Source: JAICWP01 sp035252015 (GTDB lineage: Bacteria > Acidobacteriota > Terriglobia > Terriglobales > Acidobacteriaceae). Taken from it: DNA of 52,334 nt. The notes under the pieces are model-generated. The model was given only the letters and a program-made list of their open reading frames with translations, searched no databases and was not told the DNA's origin. The stretch is taken from NCBI GenBank assembly GCA_035252015.1, contig DATFDP010000097.1:1-52334 (forward strand). The letters are read 5' to 3'. Both the position numbers and the translations under genes were made by a program. Positions 51,266-52,334 of the stretch are shown here, one piece after another (position 1 is the stretch's first letter; each line of letters starts with the position of its first letter).

Positions 51266-51309
51266 GATGGTTTTGTGTTACCATCCCCGACTCGAAACCG
51301 GAGGAGAAA

Positions 51310-51804
51310 ATGTCGAGCGCAGCCATCAGCAGCAGTCTTATGAATGTTTATAAAGAATACGGGCGGCCGGACGTGCACATTGGCGCCGGCGAGGAAGAAT
51401 CGCCCTACGTTCCCTTTGTGGAGAACGTCTTTATTCGCCATCTGGCCTTCGACGTGCGGCAGAACTGCTTCGCAAACATTCTGTGGGTGAAAAAGGGCGG
51501 CATCCTGGGTCGCCACCGGCACCGCGGCCCGGTGTTCGCCTGCACGCTGGAAGGCAGCTGGCGCTACCTGGAATATGACTGGGTGGCGCAGCCCGGCAGC
51601 TACGTCCAGGAGAGCCCGGGAGTGATTCATACGCTGGTGTCGGATCACGGGATGAAGACCTTTTTCTGGCTGAACGGCTCGCTCGAGTTTTACGACGACA
51701 AAGACAGTCTCCTGGACACGCTGGATGTCTTTTGGATGATGGACCACTATCTTAGCTACTGCCGCGAGCACGGGCTCAAAATCAACCAGAAGCTGTTCGT
51801 CTAA
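51310..51804 (+). CDS. Cupin, 2,4'-dihydroxyacetophenone dioxygenase-like
   Basis: A 164-aa single-domain cupin with metal-binding His in GRHRHRGPVFA and Glu/His later (ESPGVIHTLV). The sequence pattern matches the 2,4'-dihydroxyacetophenone dioxygenase (DAD) family, which cleaves the C-C bond of aryl ketones with O2 and a ferrous ion. A strong GGAGGAG site precedes the ATG. It diverges from the PQQ dehydrogenase and overlaps nothing; its stop is 2 bp from the E1-beta stop. Activity on another beta-diketone or acyl compound is equally possible. Confidence 0.75.
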   Translation: MSSAAISSSLMNVYKEYGRPDVHIGAGEEESPYVPFVENVFIRHLAFDVRQNCFANILWVKKGGILGRHRHRGPVFACTLEGSWRYLEYDWVAQPGSYVQESPGVIHTLVSDHGMKTFFWLNGSLEFYDDKDSLLDTLDVFWMMDHYLSYCREHGLKINQKLFV

Positions 51805-51806
51805 CG

Positions 51807-52334
51807 CTACACGGCCACGGCGTGCCGGACGAGGATGGAGCGGACGGCGTTCACGATTTTCTCCTCGGTGGGCAACACGTATTTCTCCAGCGGCTCGCTG
51901 TAGGGAATCGACGTGTCGAGTGCCGTAACCATGCGCACCGGCGCCTTGAGGTGCTCGAAACCGCGCTCCGCCACTTCTCCACCAATAATTGCGGCCGCGG
52001 AGGCGTGCCGGGGTGCCTGGTCCACCAGCACCAGCCGCCCTGTTTTCTTCACCGACTTGAGGATGGTCTCCACATCGAGCGGCGCCAGAGTACGGGGATC
52101 AATCACCTCGGCGCTTATTCCCTCCTGCGCCAGGCGCTCCGCGGCGGCCAGCGATAGCTTCACCATCCAGCCGGTGGCTACGATGGTCACGTCGCCGCCG
52201 CTGAGCTTTACATCGGCAACACCGAAGGGGACGATGTAGTCGCCGTCGGGAACTTCGCCTTTGTCCAGGGTCAGCAGGTAATGGTGGAGGTAAACCACGG
52301 GATTGTTGTCGCGAATGGCGGCGGTCATGAGACC
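51807..52334 (-). CDS. 2-oxoacid dehydrogenase E1-beta (partial, 5' cut by the window)
   Basis: The C-terminal part (about 175 aa visible) of the beta subunit of pyruvate/branched-chain 2-oxoacid dehydrogenase E1. The reading frame continues through the right edge (Gly-Leu before Met). Visible sequence includes NPVVYLHHYLL, the transketolase C-terminal domain with VTIVATGWMV, VIDPRTLAPLDVETI and ALDTSIPYSEPLEKYVLPTEEKIV. The alpha subunit and E2 should lie to the right. It converges on the cupin gene. Confidence 0.88.
   Translation of the reverse strand, partial: GLMTAAIRDNNPVVYLHHYLLTLDKGEVPDGDYIVPFGVADVKLSGGDVTIVATGWMVKLSLAAAERLAQEGISAEVIDPRTLAPLDVETILKSVKKTGRLVLVDQAPRHASAAAIIGGEVAERGFEHLKAPVRMVTALDTSIPYSEPLEKYVLPTEEKIVNAVRSILVRHAVAV

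Overview
The window looks like chromosomal DNA from an Acidobacteriota bacterium, probably class Terriglobia (Koribacter/Sulfotelmatobacter-like). This is inferred from the high GC content, the mix of secreted S46, S10, M20 and MA-type peptidases, a small secreted protein of a type I associate with acidobacteria, and dispersed intergenic hairpin and heptamer repeats. No phage, transposase, CRISPR array or rRNA was seen. Housekeeping genes (citrate synthase, cysteine desulfurase, mnmA, tRNA-Ser) are scattered among accessory genes.

Layout. Positions 18-2739 (minus) are the start of a Flp/Tad pilus locus: Flp pilin, prepilin peptidase, two TadE-like pseudopilins and CpaB, continuing off the left edge. 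Upstream of the pilin lie two strong dyads and one copy of a two-hairpin repeat. Next come a large GT-C-like membrane protein and a sigma-54 activator with a degenerate receiver domain (3172-6009, minus), then a plus-strand group of two methyltransferases and a GT87-like protein (6337-9516). Positions 9733-14774 (minus) hold a redox group: 1-Cys peroxiredoxin, a nitroreductase-like protein, a type II NADH dehydrogenase fused to a cyclic-nucleotide-binding-like domain, and an MpaB/Lcp-type (DUF2236) oxygenase. The last three are tightly coupled.

Positions 14929-27626 carry an APC permease, an S10 carboxypeptidase with a YVTN beta-propeller partner, a NatAB-like ABC exporter, an MFS anion transporter, a phosphoesterase, a TPR/MA metallopeptidase and an S46 dipeptidyl peptidase with DPP7-type specificity. 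Positions 27846-31527 are citrate synthase, cysteine desulfurase and mnmA; the last two probably form a tRNA thiolation pair. Heptamer-periodic inverted repeats separate these three genes. Positions 31637-38691 contain envelope/stress proteins (DUF948, YtxH), an SDR, a DinB-like protein, a single-domain response regulator, a paralogue of the membrane protein at 3172, an AT-richer RibD/DHFR-like gene and a GRP sugar permease.

Positions 38769-43891 hold an M20 peptidase and a MacA/MacB-type efflux system with ATPase and permease as separate genes. Then follow DUF4142, MarR, SCO1 and a small secreted protein with a textbook terminator. A FHA-GAF-sigma-54 activator (46882-48813) is preceded by two near-identical 16-bp operator-like palindromes. 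The right end has tRNA-Ser(CGA), a quinohemoprotein PQQ dehydrogenase, a dihydroxyacetophenone-dioxygenase-like cupin and the 3' part of a 2-oxoacid dehydrogenase E1-beta gene cut by the window edge.

The most unusual items are the coupled DUF2236/NDH-2-cNMP/nitroreductase-like unit, the two-hairpin dispersed element (two copies), the heptamer arrays, the paired operators before the FHA regulator and the dyads upstream of the pilin gene. All functions are read from sequence motifs; no homology search was run.
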